From Eonycteris spelaea (taxonomy: Eukaryota; Chordata; Mammalia; Chiroptera; Pteropodidae), in NCBI GenBank assembly GCA_003508835.1, contig PUFA01000021.1, positions 11,329,501 to 11,393,500 of the forward strand: 64,000 bases of DNA. Direction: 5' to 3'. The notes beneath the pieces are model-generated. The model was not told the origin of the DNA. It saw nothing but the letters and a program-made list of their open reading frames with translations, and did no database searches. Positions 35,110-46,779 of the stretch are shown here, one piece after another. Position 1 is the first letter of the stretch. Each line of letters starts with the position of its first letter. Made by a program: the position numbers and the translations under genes.

Positions 35110-36290
35110 AGGAAACACTTAAATTCAATATTTAGAATGAAGACTGAGCACCAGCCACTGCCGTAGTTGCTTGAATTTGGCAGAGAACAAAACAAAATTT
35201 CACTCTCATGGAGCTTTCCTTCCAATCAGAGGGATTATAAACAATGAATAAATGCACAGCGGAATATCTTATAAAGTTAGACTATGTTGTGAAATAAATC
35301 ACTTCGATACAAGGCAAAGGATGAGTGACAATGGAGTTGGTGGTGCAGTGCAGAGACCTGAAAGAAATGAGGGGGGAAGCCATGCTGGCAAGTGAAGAAT
35401 AGTCATTGCAGACCAAAGTAACAGTAAGAGGTGAGCTGCGAGTCAAGGAAAGTGAGGCAGATCATAGAGACCAGAGTCTTGTATGCCAGACTCAGGGCTT
35501 TCACACTTAGTGACCTTTAGGGTTTTAAAGAGAAGAGTGAGAAGAATTGGGTTAAAGCTTAGAAGAATAGTTCTGGCTACAACAGTTTGGGGGAGGGGGG
35601 TAAGTTGGAAGACGAGATGAGGTAGGCGTTATTGCAGGGTCAAGCTGAAAGATGACTGTACTGTGGACTAGTTGAAGAGATAGCATATATTTCACTTTTA
35701 GGGTCTATAGCATTTGCTGATGGATTGGCCAAGAGAGTATGGGAGAAGGAGATGACTCACCCATAACTCCAGGCTTTCAACATGAATAATGGGAATCAAA
35801 TGATTGTCACTTGCTGAGAAGAAAAAAAACAAAAAAAAAAAAACAAACAAACAAACAAACAAAAACTAAAGGAGAAGCAGGTTCCATAAGGTTAGAATGG
35901 TGTGTATGATAGTATTTGTGTGTGTGTTGACATGTGTGCAAGAAAATCAGTTTACATTTGAGGTTTCTATTAGCATATTAGAGAGGGTGAATGGGATGTC
36001 ACATATGAGACATAGATTCATAGAGAGAATCTGATATTTATCAGCACAAAGGAGATATATAAATCTATCATAGGTCTATATGACATCCCTCCAAAAAAGT
36101 GCTAAAAAAAAGAACAACAACATCAAATTCAGATGCTGAACGCTGACCCTTAATATTCTCATTTGAGAAAATGACAAAAGAGTCATCAGAAGTGACTAAG
36201 AAGGAATTAGTAGTATAACAGAGGCCAAGAGTGAATTGTATTCTAGAAACAAGATAAGGCCCAGAAAGATGAAGCTAGCAACTATTATGT
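35110..36290 (-). repeat. L2 LINE, antisense, about 1.2 kb
   Basis: Reads as the reverse complement of L2: 'gcagagaacaaaacaaaatt', 'tctcatggagctttccttcc', 'aaacaatgaataaatgc', 'gcagagacctgaaagaaatg', 'gaagccatgctggcaag', 'agttctggctac', 'tttgctgatggattgg', 'gatgactcacccataactcc' and 'aaagagtcatcagaag'. These follow L2 order over the whole span, corresponding to the 3' part of the RT region. It is interrupted by an AAAC repeat and is non-coding. Confidence 0.7.
35822..35866. repeat. A-rich tract with (AAAC)n
   Basis: aaaaaaaac followed by a poly-A run and five to six AAAC units, inside the antisense L2. It may be the tail of a lost retroposon. Confidence 0.93.
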
Positions 36291-38804
36291 TTTACCAGGA
36301 ACATAAGAAAATTTTAAATGCTACTGATTCTAAGAAGATTCAGAGATTATTTTGCTGGGAGTAGGAGGCAAAAAAAAACACAATAGTTAACAGGTAAAAT
36401 GTGATTTCTTATGTGAGAAGATTCCAAGTTCTTCAAAAGCACATTTATGTCCCAGATGTCAGGCTGTGTCAGTCCTTGGAGAATTGGGGAGAAACAGTGA
36501 TCACTGGGAGTGAGAACTGGGATCCAATTAGCTCCCACAGCCCCCATCTCTTCCTCGCTCTCCATACATGGAGCTATGGGATCCTCCCCAACCTTAGAAC
36601 CTGCCAGAACCAAAAATATGTGTGTATAAAAAAAATCCATTACAGTTTATTAAGAGACAAATTTGTAGCGAAGGAAAAGAGGCAGGGCGATGATGCATTC
36701 AGGGAAGGGGTGAGATCCATATAATAAGAAGGTTATAGAATATGAGAAGTAAGAGAACATTAGAGTGTTGAAGCATCAGAGTCAAGGAATCTCCTTGTGT
36801 TACACAATTTCCAGATATGTAAATATTGTGACTTTGTATGCTATAAACTTGATGTTTATGTTGGCCCAGGAATTAAAAAAAAACAAACAAAAAGAACGGT
36901 GGTACAGAGTTAGGTGGTTGCATTCTATTCAAATCATAGCCAAACACTGTTTTTTCCCTGTTAGATTCTTTGGGGCAGGAGGATGAGAAGAGAGTTTCCT
37001 AAGCCTGGAAGTCTATGTGAGATAATTCTCACATTCTTCTCATCCTTTCCCAGTGCTGAGTCCAACAAGTAGTATCCTTTCTGCGCACGGGAGAAAACGA
37101 TGGGTTCTGTCTCAAAGAATAGTATTTTCATGAATTTTGGGCTGTCCTAAGGATATCCATTATTTTCAACTTAACCAGAAATGTCAGGATGTACACTTTG
37201 CTCTGGTAACTAGGACATTATCTCCCACCCCTTTCTGTACCACAGTTAAATTGTTATTTTAAAATAGAATTCTGCTAATAAAACTCAAAAGATGGAAAAA
37301 AAAAAACTTTACATTTTGCTAATAACAGCAAATTCACCAATTTCAATTTTATCTATCTAAATTACTTCTCTAATATCCCAGGAAATTAATGATTGTCTGA
37401 AACTCATCAGAGAAGTGGCAAAAAAGGAACTATACATTCATCATGATAGGACAAATGGAAAAAGATAAAATAATGTCCGCAGTTCCATGAAGGCCACAGT
37501 TAGAAACTGAAATTTAATAGAGGGAATGAGCTGTTTTCGCTATAGATCTGAAAAACAGCACGTGAAAGGGCAAACAGCCGCTCTAGAAGGAAAGTTATAT
37601 CTGTGGATCTGTTTATAAAAATGCAAAAAGAAAAACTATATTTCTACCACCATTACATTGTACCTGAAAATAAAACTTTTTAAACATACCTAGATTTTAC
37701 TAAATATTTTCACTTTGAGGAAAAAAAAAAAAAGACTAGTCTCCTAGCATGGCATTACTGTTGAGGGATATTTGATTTGATCTTTTTTTCTACTTTATCA
37801 TTTAATCAAATGTGTTTTACACTTAAATTTATACATATAATATTTAACTATAACTAACAATTCTTTTAAAATCATTTCAGGAAAATACAGTAATCTGATT
37901 TCACCATCATTCTAAACAAATTATTTTGCATTAGTAAATAATACATACCAAGAAAAATAAAACATGACTAATTTCTCTTCAATTATTTTGAAAAACAACT
38001 TCACTCAAAAGCTAAAGGTGGAAAGTATGCTCCTTCTTAATGAGATTTTATTAAGATTACTTGTTTACTTGTGCCAGTCAAATCTGACCTTTATAATACA
38101 CTATTTGTTTAAATCTAGTGGAGATAAATTGAGTGCACTGATTCTAAATTGAAGATCTATTAAGCAATAAGTAGGATGTAGTTTTATAATCACCTTCGGG
38201 TGATAAACAACATTTACCACAGGATCAAAACATGTTGACTTAGAAGAAGTGAATGCAAATTAAAATGAGAGATTTTGGAAATGCAGTGAACAGAATTATA
38301 AGATGTGATGCTATTAAGAATTTAAAAATATTTCTAATTTATTTTGATTAACTGGTGATTATGTTCTGGAATGCATATCCAAAAATTTTAAGGCATTTTA
38401 TAAAATACATTCAAGTATTTTGGGTTTAATAGATAAAAATATTTAAGACACAGGTATTTCAATTTATTGACAAAGTAACTGGAGCAATCACCATTTTCCC
38501 TGGTGCTCTTGTTTTTTAATTTCCTATTATAAGTGAAGGAAAATAAATGTTCCTTCTCTGATATCAAGTATGAGGCCACGGGAGGTGTGTGTATGTGCGT
38601 GTGGAGGTATGGTAATAGCACTGCTGCTAATTTCTCTGTAATCCTACTTCATTATTTTATGCAAATAATTCCCAGAAAGGATCAGCATATTAAGAAGAAT
38701 TACAAAAAAAAAATGGATGCCGCCCATACAGGGTGCTAGGTCAACAAGCTGAAAAAATAAACTACATTAAAAATAGAAGACATGTAAGTTTGTTTTATTA
38801 ATTG
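36291..38804. other. Unassigned DNA
   Basis: No gene or family recognised. 36400-36720 is GC-balanced with overlapping frames on both strands (97 and 107 codons), which argues for chance and not coding. The remainder is AT-rich. Confidence 0.4.
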
Positions 38805-38842
38805 AAAAAAAATTGGAAAAATTGGAAAAATTGGAAAAATAA
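38805..38842. repeat. 9-bp tandem repeat (ttggaaaaa)
   Basis: Three perfect units at 38813-38839 preceded by the degenerate attgaaaaaaaa. Confidence 0.93.
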
Positions 38843-40088
38843 TGTTGAGACATTAAAATAATTATGTGATGTATTCTGATTTTTGTTTAAGAGATAACTT
38901 TTTAAAAATGAACATAAGGTTTTATATCAATACTAGAGAAGGATCTACTCTTCTTCATATAGCTTTACTTATGTTTATTACAAATTATGAAAAGAAACAA
39001 TGGATATTTTTTAGATATTACAATCTCACTTTTTAAAATAGTTGTGAAATATTAACTAAAGTTACCTGTTACAGTAGCATAATTTTTACTATATTTGGAG
39101 GCTCTAAACTAACTCAATGTCAACTTTAGGATATAATCTAAATAATTCGGTATGTCATTGAAGGACTCGGGTTTTCTTTAGACTTCTACAATTTGCAAGT
39201 AGTGCCATTATATTAATTAAGGTATAGTTTAAAAACATAAAGCTAAACATATAAAGTTTATCTATCTTTAAACACATGTTTCTCTCTGGCAGAGATGACC
39301 TTTCCTCTGTTAGCATTTGGCCAATGGCCCAGACTGCCTAATGGCCCATCCTTCAATACTGGAAGCAAATATATCGATACCATCCTAGGCAGAATTAATT
39401 ATCCTCTTCATTGAGCCACCTTGAAATGAGTACACACACGTTTCATCAGTGCAGTGATAATTATTTGTGTTTTAATAATGTTCCTCTTTCACATATTAAC
39501 CACATAATTTATATTTATTGAATAAACCAATCAATAAATAAATGGTAGAGGGCTTTAAAATATTCCACAAAAGTATTTCCCATTGCTATGCTCTATATAA
39601 TGAGATGACAAGGTCTTGAATTGAGGTTAGAGATGATTGAATTCATCTACCTTTATTCTAAAGTAACGTTGCATTGGTCTCCCACTTCTAATTATGTAAA
39701 TATTCTGGTAGAGTCTCTAAAAACCTGAAGCACTGGCCCATATTGTTGAACCAATCTAATTATTAGGAAGAATTTTCCTTTGATGAGATCACTTTGTTTT
39801 TGCCTCTACTTTCCTCTGGAACAAAATGTGAGATAAGTTTTTGCACCCTGTGCTACTGGTTTCTTTGATATCTAGACATCTCTTTTACATAAAACTATGC
39901 CTTTCTTAAACCTCAAACATACGTTTTTCCTATATATTGTCCTTCCACTCAACACCTAAATTTAAGGCCCATGAGTAATTCACTCAAAGCATCTTAAACT
40001 CTACCCACAATATAAGTATCTGATTATGGATTTTATCTGTCTAACTTGTAAGTTTGGACTCTTTCAAAGCTCCATAGAAATACTTCAT
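38843..40088. other. Unassigned DNA, possible L2 scrap
   Basis: The 'atttattgaataaaccaatc' and 'aataaataaatgg' near 39510-39544 resemble an L2 terminus but without supporting upstream blocks. Otherwise nothing is recognised. Confidence 0.35.
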
Positions 40089-40283
40089 AGATCTATCTAT
40101 CTATCTATCTATCTATCCATCTATCTATCATCTATCCATCCATCCATCCATCCATCTATCTCCCTTCCTTCCTTCCTTCCTTCCTTCCTTCCTTCCTTCC
40201 TTCCTTCCTTCCTTCCTTCCCTTTCCTTCCTCTCATTTTCTTTCATTTTTTTCTTTCTTTCTCTTTATCCTCCTTTCTTTCTC
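40089..40283. repeat. Compound tetranucleotide satellite (TCTA)n-(TCCA)n-(TTCC)n-(TTTC)n
   Basis: TCTA units at 40091-40129, TCCA at 40130-40156, a CTCCC bridge, TTCC at 40163-40230, then TTTC-rich sequence to about 40283. Each block differs from its neighbour by one base of the unit. The long + strand frame across it is an artefact. Confidence 0.96.
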
Positions 40284-40479
40284 ACTTGTTTGAAAGAATT
40301 AATGAATGAAAGGGTAGACAATCAGAGAGAAAATATACAGTAATGATAAGGAACAGAAAATATTCAATTTTCTAGGGCAAAACATGTCAATACAAACTGA
40401 CTATCTGTGAACTTAGGTTAACTTATAATAAGCCAAAGCATACACTTTAAGTATAATATATTCTTTTTACTAATAATTT

Positions 40480-40575
40480 ATTTCACAACTACTGCTATGA
40501 CTGGCACTGAGCTAGATGCTGGAGGTAAAGCACGGCAAAAGCTCATGTAACATGAGAAAATACAGTTATTGATCA
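40480..40575 (-). repeat. Possible L2 3' scrap, antisense
   Basis: 'tgactggcactgagctagat', 'gctggaggtaaagcacg' and 'gcaaaagctcatgtaac' mirror the antisense L2 3' end ('...ccaggcactgttctaggcgctgg', then 'gagcttac'). Confidence 0.35.
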
Positions 40576-42966
40576 TGTGATTACATGTGCGGTAAGCAGC
40601 TAGTAATTTTCATCATATTTCTTTCATTACTGTAGCATAACAACATCTAACTATAGCACTACAAATGCAACACACTCAATTCTTCTAGGACAAGGCCTAT
40701 GTTTTTTTTTTATTTTGCATAATAAAGAATAGTCTGAATGATATCAATGAAGCCTATATTGTTCTTGAAAATAATTAGATCAGCTCTAGCCAACTATAAG
40801 CAAATAGACTTTGCAGTTGAAGAGAGAATATTTTATTCAATACCTTTGCAATACCTTTTTCTTGGATTTCACCCTCAACATTCAAATGATCATTACTCTT
40901 TTAGCTACTATCTTGATTGTCCTTCTAAATTGCCATTCATATGCCAAATTTAGATTTTCATATAAAATTTGACAAAAATTTTGAATTACTGTTGGGTTCA
41001 CTACTCATCAAACAAGTAGTTGATATGTCATCAAAGAATTTTTCTGAACGAACATTTTGCAGCACAAAAGAAAACCTGGAAATACTCCCCCACCACCTCA
41101 ACAACCTAATTCAGTCTAAAGTGTAAGCTCAATTGGGAATTTTTAACGTTCTTTTATGCAAAGCACACCATGCATATCATAAGTAAACATTATTTGCAAG
41201 ACTGTATTATTCTCCCATATGTTTTTATAATACTTCCAAAAGCATTTATTTGCTAGAAAATTAACTACAACTCAAATTATTTTTTAAGTTATGTTGAAAC
41301 TTTCTCAAGAGCTTCCAAGTCATCGATGCTTTAGGAAGGATTAAATAAAATAAAATTAATTCAAAGGAGTTCTTCATATTTGTTTTCTAGTACAAAAATA
41401 TAGATTCATAACTTCAGCTGCTTTTTATTAAAGCTTGCTTTTGTTGGAAACTATATATTTGTTATTATTTGTATTCACACAGTAGATATTAATCACTCTT
41501 TGCTGTAAGAAACAGCAAAACTTTCCTCCTCAAAGACAAAGATGAGAAGGGGGGGGGGGGTAAAGCAGGTGCAAGATACAACCAGATGGAAATTATTACC
41601 CGTTAGCTTGCAATCAGCATCCTCGAAGAAAAGACTCTAAAAACATGAAAAGCTACAGTTTTCTCTTCCTGCTACACAAGGCTAATATTGCAATCCTGCA
41701 CATAAAAACACATCTCAGCAGGTCTTCAGCTATGGAAGGAAAATTGTGATGATCATACAGAAAACAGAATCATTGAAAAGTTCATGCTGAATAGCAAGGC
41801 TGAATTTCTGCTTTTTTTTTTTTTTTTTCTATCAGTAAGCTACTGTGGAAGGTTCTTGAAAACTAAATTAGCTTAAAATTTCAAAATAAAACAACAAAAC
41901 TGAAAGTTCCACATGTTTTGGTAAGATCAGTATTGTTATGATATATATTGTACTTAATAAAACCCCTAAATTCAAGCTGAAAATAGGATCCATAGTCATT
42001 AGTATAACTTCAATGTCACTAGAAAGCTTAGAAACAGTATTGATCATCCCTCACCACTCCCACAAGAAAGCATGTGAAGAAAAGAATTTCATTAGGAAAC
42101 AAGCAAAAGCGAAAGGGGTAAAAGAATTTTCTATATTATTCTCCATACTGTTAAGAATCTCAAAGCAATTCTGCTCCACACGTTTCTAGTTTTATAGCTT
42201 CAGGAAACACTACCCATAAATATGCAGCTTTGTCACCAGCAAATATAACACCTACATTCTTTTGGTTTAAACTGAGTCATTAGGTGTATGCCTTTGAAAG
42301 TTAAAAAAATAATAATAATAACTTTTCTTTATCCTGCCTTGCTATTTCTCTGTGGCTTTTGTGAAGAATATGGAGAATAATACATGAATGCTATTCATGA
42401 AATAATAGGTTTCTTTGGTAATGGTTTAGAAGATGTCATATTTCATAGAATATCATCAGGTATTTAATAAAATAGAAAAAGATACTTTACCCAAATATAG
42501 AGAAACTATTTAAGACTATTAAGACTTAAAAATAAAAAGACTTTGAGTTCCATATATGTTTGTTTAATATCCATCATTTTCCTATGTGGCTACTTAATAT
42601 TAAATTTCCATTTGCTTAATTAATTATCATTATCATTAAATGCCTCAATTTACAATGAATTTTACTAAATTAATTTCCTACCACTATTACTATTGTTTTA
42701 GTTGATTCTACCAAATATATCAAATGATATTACAAGTAAAATACATACCAAATGCAAATAAAATGTTAGACCATTTTAAAAGCACAATATGCCTTGTGAG
42801 AATATCAAGACATTTTTCTAATCCTACTACATGACTAGAAGATATTTATTCCCTACAATAAATCTGAAAGGAATTTATTCCTATACTATAAAATATTCTA
42901 TATACTACTTTCTAATCATTAGGGATTACTGTATATTCTTTAATATTTAAAAATTGTGACCTATTA
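40576..42966. other. AT-rich DNA, nothing identified
   Basis: No repeat family or gene. A run of 12 G (41549-41560) and a T-run (41812-41828) are isolated homopolymers. (AAT)n is short at 42307-42321. Confidence 0.45.
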
Positions 42967-42988
42967 AAATTTAACTATAGTTAAATTT
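42967..42988. repeat. 22-bp perfect palindrome
   Basis: aaatttaacta/tagttaaattt, no spacer. Confidence 0.95.
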
Positions 42989-43214
42989 AGTACTTCCTAT
43001 ATCTGTGATTATATATTCAAATACAGAAATTATATTTTGCATTCGTGCTCATGTTTATATGTTTACATAATTTGGAATATTTTATTTTACAAAATATGTG
43101 GGGGCAACAGATTATGTTACTATCACAAAATAGGTAAATGTAAGCGATATACATAGATTACATGGACAAGAGAAATATGAGTACATAAGGAATACGCATG
43201 ATACGGTTACAAGT
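42989..43214. other. AT-rich DNA
   Basis: No feature recognised. Confidence 0.5.
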
Positions 43215-43625
43215 GGAAGGAGATGCTGCAAGGATCCCACATCAGTCAGGACAATGTGTCCCCCAGATCTCCTACTGGGAGGAATCGAACTGATGATGGC
43301 CCAGGGGCTGCACTCTGCAACTCACCCCATGACAATGCCAGGAGACGCATTTCTTGTGGTCTGCTCCAGCCAGCGCCTGGGGCAGCCTGGGTACTGAGGC
43401 ATGCCTGTTCCTGAGAGAAACTCTGGCTTCCTGACAACCACACTGCCGCTTTCCTTCCTTTTCTCCTTGACAGGGTTTTAGCTCGTGTCCCAGACGGGTG
43501 ACTCCCCCACACACCTCCAGTTCTCTTCACTTTCTCCCATAGATGTTTCTCCCCAAATCTCTTACATGTCTCATCCCATCTTGCTGTCCACTTCTTAGAA
43601 ATCTAGACTAGTATAGATATGCAAG
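43215..43625 (+). mobile_element. Candidate LTR fragment, GC- and CpG-rich
   Basis: An abrupt GC-rich block in AT-rich DNA. The 3' part reads like an LTR U5 end: 'ttctcccatagatgtttctc', 'cccaaatctcttacatgtct' (a decayed AATAAA region), 'catcccatcttgctgtcc' and 'acttcttagaaatctagac'. The 5' part has 'ggaggaatcgaactgatg', which on the reverse strand resembles a tRNA B box, so a SINE origin for part of it is possible. Overlapping frames on both strands argue against coding. Family not identified. Confidence 0.4.
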
Positions 43626-44154
43626 GAAGAACTATGCAAAAGTGAATTGTTAAAGACATATTTTAAGCCCCAATTTATGTCCCGGTCCATGAAAGTTAGT
43701 GTGCTAAATTCAGTTATGATAAAGTATTTGGATTTATTGAGAGGGAGCATTTAGGAAATATGTAAGATGGAGTATTTTAAACTAATATAGAAAAGTATAT
43801 CAATATCTTTGAGGGGCTCATTTACAATCTAGGGAAAATAACTGTGCTAAAAACAACCACAGAATGTCTTTCCATCTGAGGAAACCAGATTTCAGTCAAA
43901 AAACAGGGGCTCTGACTCAGTTACATCTAATACAAGTTGTTCAAAATACCATGAATACCAAGTTCCTTAGTGAAAAATATAATTGCTGTGAGGGCTAAAA
44001 CAGATTATATTCAAAAAATATTCCTAAATTCTTGGCTTCTTTTAGGGCTCAGATACACTCACACATTTTACTCTTTGCTAAGCAACATCTGTACAAAGAG
44101 ATGCATTAAATATAGGTGCATCTGGTAACAAAAAAAAAAGTACAAACTCGATTT
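43626..44154. other. Unassigned DNA
   Basis: No repeat family or gene recognised. Confidence 0.5.
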
Positions 44155-44292
44155 GTGTTTTGATGAAAGTATGCTAGACTGTAAGATCTGTGGAGGCAGA
44201 TCTTTTGTTTAGCAATGTGTCCCAAGGACCTAGAGTAGTAACTGTCCCAGAGATAGTGCTCAACAAATACGTGTTGAACTAATAGAAAAACA
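44155..44292 (+). repeat. L2 LINE, 3' terminus
   Basis: 'tgctagactgtaagatctgt', 'ggaggcagatcttttg', 'tcccagagatagtgctcaac' and 'aaatacgtgttgaactaa' match the L2 end ('actagactgtaagctccttgagggcagg...gtaggcgctcaataaatatttgttgaatga'). Confidence 0.75.
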
Positions 44293-44583
44293 AGATGTCC
44301 TTGAAGCAAGAGCAGGGTTGATAGCTACCTCCTACCTAGCAATATCTGGTACATGACCCAAGAAATGGGTATTATTAGATTTGAAATAGTAGAGATGGGA
44401 TTCTGTCTATAATGGTCCCTGGATAATGCCAGGCACTTAGTGATTATATGTGTGCACCTTATGGGAGTTTTTGACATAAAAACTGGGGTTACAGACTAGG
44501 TTAACAACAGAAAGATGATTTGTAATCTATTATCTATTATCCATATCCTATTAAAGAAAGTGCTGTTAGCAAGTATGGAAATA
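44293..44583. other. Unassigned DNA
   Basis: No feature recognised. Confidence 0.5.
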
Positions 44584-44889
44584 CAGTTGAACATCATGGG
44601 TCCACTTACATACAGATTTTTTTTCAATATATGCCATAAATGTATTTTTTTCCTTATGATTTTCTTAAAAATATTTTTTCTTCTAGCATACTTTATTGTA
44701 GGAATACAGTATATAGTGTGTATAACATAAAATATGTGTTAATCCACTATGTTATAGGTAAGGGTTCCTGTCAACACTGGGCTGTCAGTAGTGTTTCCAC
44801 ACACAAAAAATTTATCACAAATGCCCCCCTCCTTGTACGAGTGCCAACACTCGTAACTGCATGCAACACAGGAGTGCACCTGACTTTTT
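44584..44889 (+). mobile_element. Tigger-type (TcMar) DNA transposon, non-autonomous
   Basis: Begins 'cagttgaacatcatggg' and 'tccacttacatacagatttt', the Tigger left end ('cagttgacccttgaacaacgcggg...tccacttatacgcggatttt'). It continues 'tttccttatgattttcttaa', 'tactttattgtaggaataca', 'gtatatagtg', 'aaatatgtgttaatccacta' and 'taggtaagggttcctgtcaa', all in order. It ends near a decayed right terminus at about 44889. The transposase region is absent. TA target duplication could not be confirmed. Confidence 0.75.
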
Positions 44890-45140
44890 TTTTTTTTAAT
44901 TGGCTGCTATGAAAGGGAAAATTTGTAGTTCAAGAAAAACTCAGAATAAATGGAACTAAAAATGAAGTATTGGCTCAACTAACAACTCTGTGTGTGTGCA
45001 TGTGCATGTGTGTGCATGTGTGTGTGTAGATCTAGTCTTCTTAAAATCGTATCAACACTTTCCTGAGGTTGTCTGGGTGATTTTCTATTTTTTATGTTGC
45101 GTCTTATTTGGAAAAAAAAATCATACACTATAATATATTC
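44890..45140. other. Unassigned DNA with short TG/CA repeat
   Basis: Contains a (TG)n-like stretch at 44991-45027. No family recognised. Confidence 0.5.
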
Positions 45141-45160
45141 ATATTCTATATATAGAATAT
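45141..45160. repeat. 20-bp perfect palindrome
   Basis: atattctata/tatagaatat, no spacer. Confidence 0.95.
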
Positions 45161-45443
45161 ATTTTTGAGTGGGTTTTGGTTGTTCTTTTCCCAATTTGAT
45201 TTTTACAACCTCATATTTCATTTGGAGGAAAAAAAAATAAAAATACATTCTCTTACTGTGCATCTGTCTTATCCTATAATTAAAGAGTGTTTCCATTTAA
45301 AATCCCTATATGGCCCTTTGCTTAAAAGAGGAAGATTGCTGCATGAACACAGTACACATGCTATGAAAAGAATTTTAAAAAAATCTACCATGTCAAATTT
45401 TCTTTTGTTGTTGTTGGATCAGGTACTTCTCACTGAGCATCGT
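45161..45443. other. Unassigned DNA
   Basis: No feature recognised. Confidence 0.5.
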
Positions 45444-45483
45444 ACTGGGTTCACTTCCCAAAGACTGGGTTCAATTTCCAAAG
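45444..45483. repeat. 20-bp tandem duplication
   Basis: actgggttcacttcccaaag followed directly by actgggttcaatttccaaag, two mismatches. The second copy looks like a tRNA B box (gggttcaatttcc), but no A box is found upstream. Confidence 0.85.
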
Positions 45484-45814
45484 ACCACTCTAGTTAATCA
45501 CATTCTCTTTCTCTGGTCGCCAAGGACTCCTGCTACTCAGTCTTGATGCCACGACCCCTTTGTAAGACACTCTTTTCCTACACTTGCATATTGACTATGG
45601 CCCAGGGCATATCCACTCTGTGGTACAATTACTTTAAAGATATTCGGTCTTCTCCTGGGAGGGGAGGGATTGCCCTCGTCTTTCCCAATGATCATGGTAT
45701 CCAACAGGCTGTGTCTACACCAGTATTAACACACTCCTCAGTTGGCATTCTTAGAAGTACATTTCAGCATCATTCTACTTACACAGTGAAATTCTTCTTC
45801 AAGTAAAGTCACTT
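45484..45814. other. GC-balanced unassigned DNA
   Basis: No gene or repeat family recognised. The + strand frames here lack domains. Confidence 0.45.
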
Positions 45815-45985
45815 CTAAGACTGTCACTAGACAAGCTTTCATCTTTCCGAGGCTCAATTTCCTTCATATGTAATAATAACTCTCCTATTCATCTCACAAA
45901 GATATTGTGAAAGTAAAAATAAAAAGATAATATGAAGAAAAGTTCTTTGAAGACAGTGTACAAAGATACAGTGCAATTATATTTA
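45815..45985 (+). repeat. MIR SINE
   Basis: 'cactagacaagctttcatct', 'gaggctcaatttccttcata', 'tgtaataataactctcctat', 'atctcacaaagatattgtga' and 'gaaaagttctttgaagacag' match MIR in order ('cttgggcaagtcacttaacc', 'ctcagtttcctcatctgtaa', 'tacctacctcatagggttgttgtga', 'gtaaagcgcttagaacag'). Confidence 0.7.
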
Positions 45986-46387
45986 AGAAACCATAGCTAA
46001 AATATTTCTGAACTCTAAAGAAATTCTGTCACAAAAGAGGTATACAGGGAGGAAGTTTAAAATAGAGTTTCTCTGTGATCTGTAAAATTCTATGGTATTA
46101 AACCCCCCAAATTTGAGCTTCCACTAAGTTTATTTTTATAATATAGTTGCAGTGTTCTGACACATATCTTTGGTATCAATCATATACAGACCATCATATA
46201 TTGATGAATCATATCTTTTGCCACATGTAAAGGGGAATATTCTCTGTCCATGCAATCTCTATCCCTAATGTGAATCGAAATGCTCTACTTTCAGGAATGG
46301 CCGAGTTTGTCAGCTTATCATCTTACTAACTTGTAAGAACAAAATGTGAGCTTGTAAGAACAAAGTTGAGGTGTACTTCTTTTAATA
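45986..46387. other. Unassigned DNA
   Basis: No feature recognised. Confidence 0.5.
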
Positions 46388-46450
46388 ATTGAGAGTCACT
46401 GAAGGTTTTGAGTGGGTGGGCCCACAATCAGAGATTCAGGAAGAATAACC
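46388..46450 (-). repeat. Possible L2 scrap, antisense
   Basis: 'gagagtcactgaaggttttg' followed by 'agtgggtgggcccacaatca' resembles antisense L2 ('gaagccactggagggttttgagcagaggagtgacatgatc'). Short. Confidence 0.3.
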
Positions 46451-46779
46451 AATTAGTAAATGCTAAAAAATTTGTAGTGAAGAGGCTTGGTTATCTTCTT
46501 TAACCTTCATTTCTTTTATCTTCACCACTCTGACCTCAGTGTAAGTTATATATTATACTTTTCCAAAGCAAACTTATATTCATTTAATCTTTTATTCTTA
46601 ATTATATGTGATATATTACTCTTAATGTCTCTTAGCATATGAATTATTGTTTGTCTTCAATTTTATGTTATTCAAAAATTTATAAAATATATATTAATTA
46701 ACTAAATTCATTTTCAAACCTTACCCCACAACAATTTCAATTTCTTCCTCCCATTTCTTGTGATATTGCTGTTGGTCAT
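46451..46779. other. AT-rich DNA
   Basis: No family recognised; may be the diverged edge of the adjoining antisense L1. Confidence 0.4.

Noticed and set aside
36347..36724. Overlapping 97- and 107-codon frames on opposite strands
   Set aside because: Opposing open frames in the same GC-balanced DNA indicate low stop density, not coding; neither has a recognisable domain.
40026..40343. 105-codon frame rich in Ser, Leu, Pro and Phe
   Set aside because: It is a read-through of the compound tetranucleotide satellite.
43223..43530. Proline/serine- and arginine-rich frames on both strands
   Set aside because: The segment looks like a GC-rich LTR-type repeat; both strands are open because stops are rare in GC-rich DNA.
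45444..45483. tRNA B-box-like motif suggesting a SINE
   Set aside because: No A box at the proper distance; better explained as a 20-bp tandem duplication.
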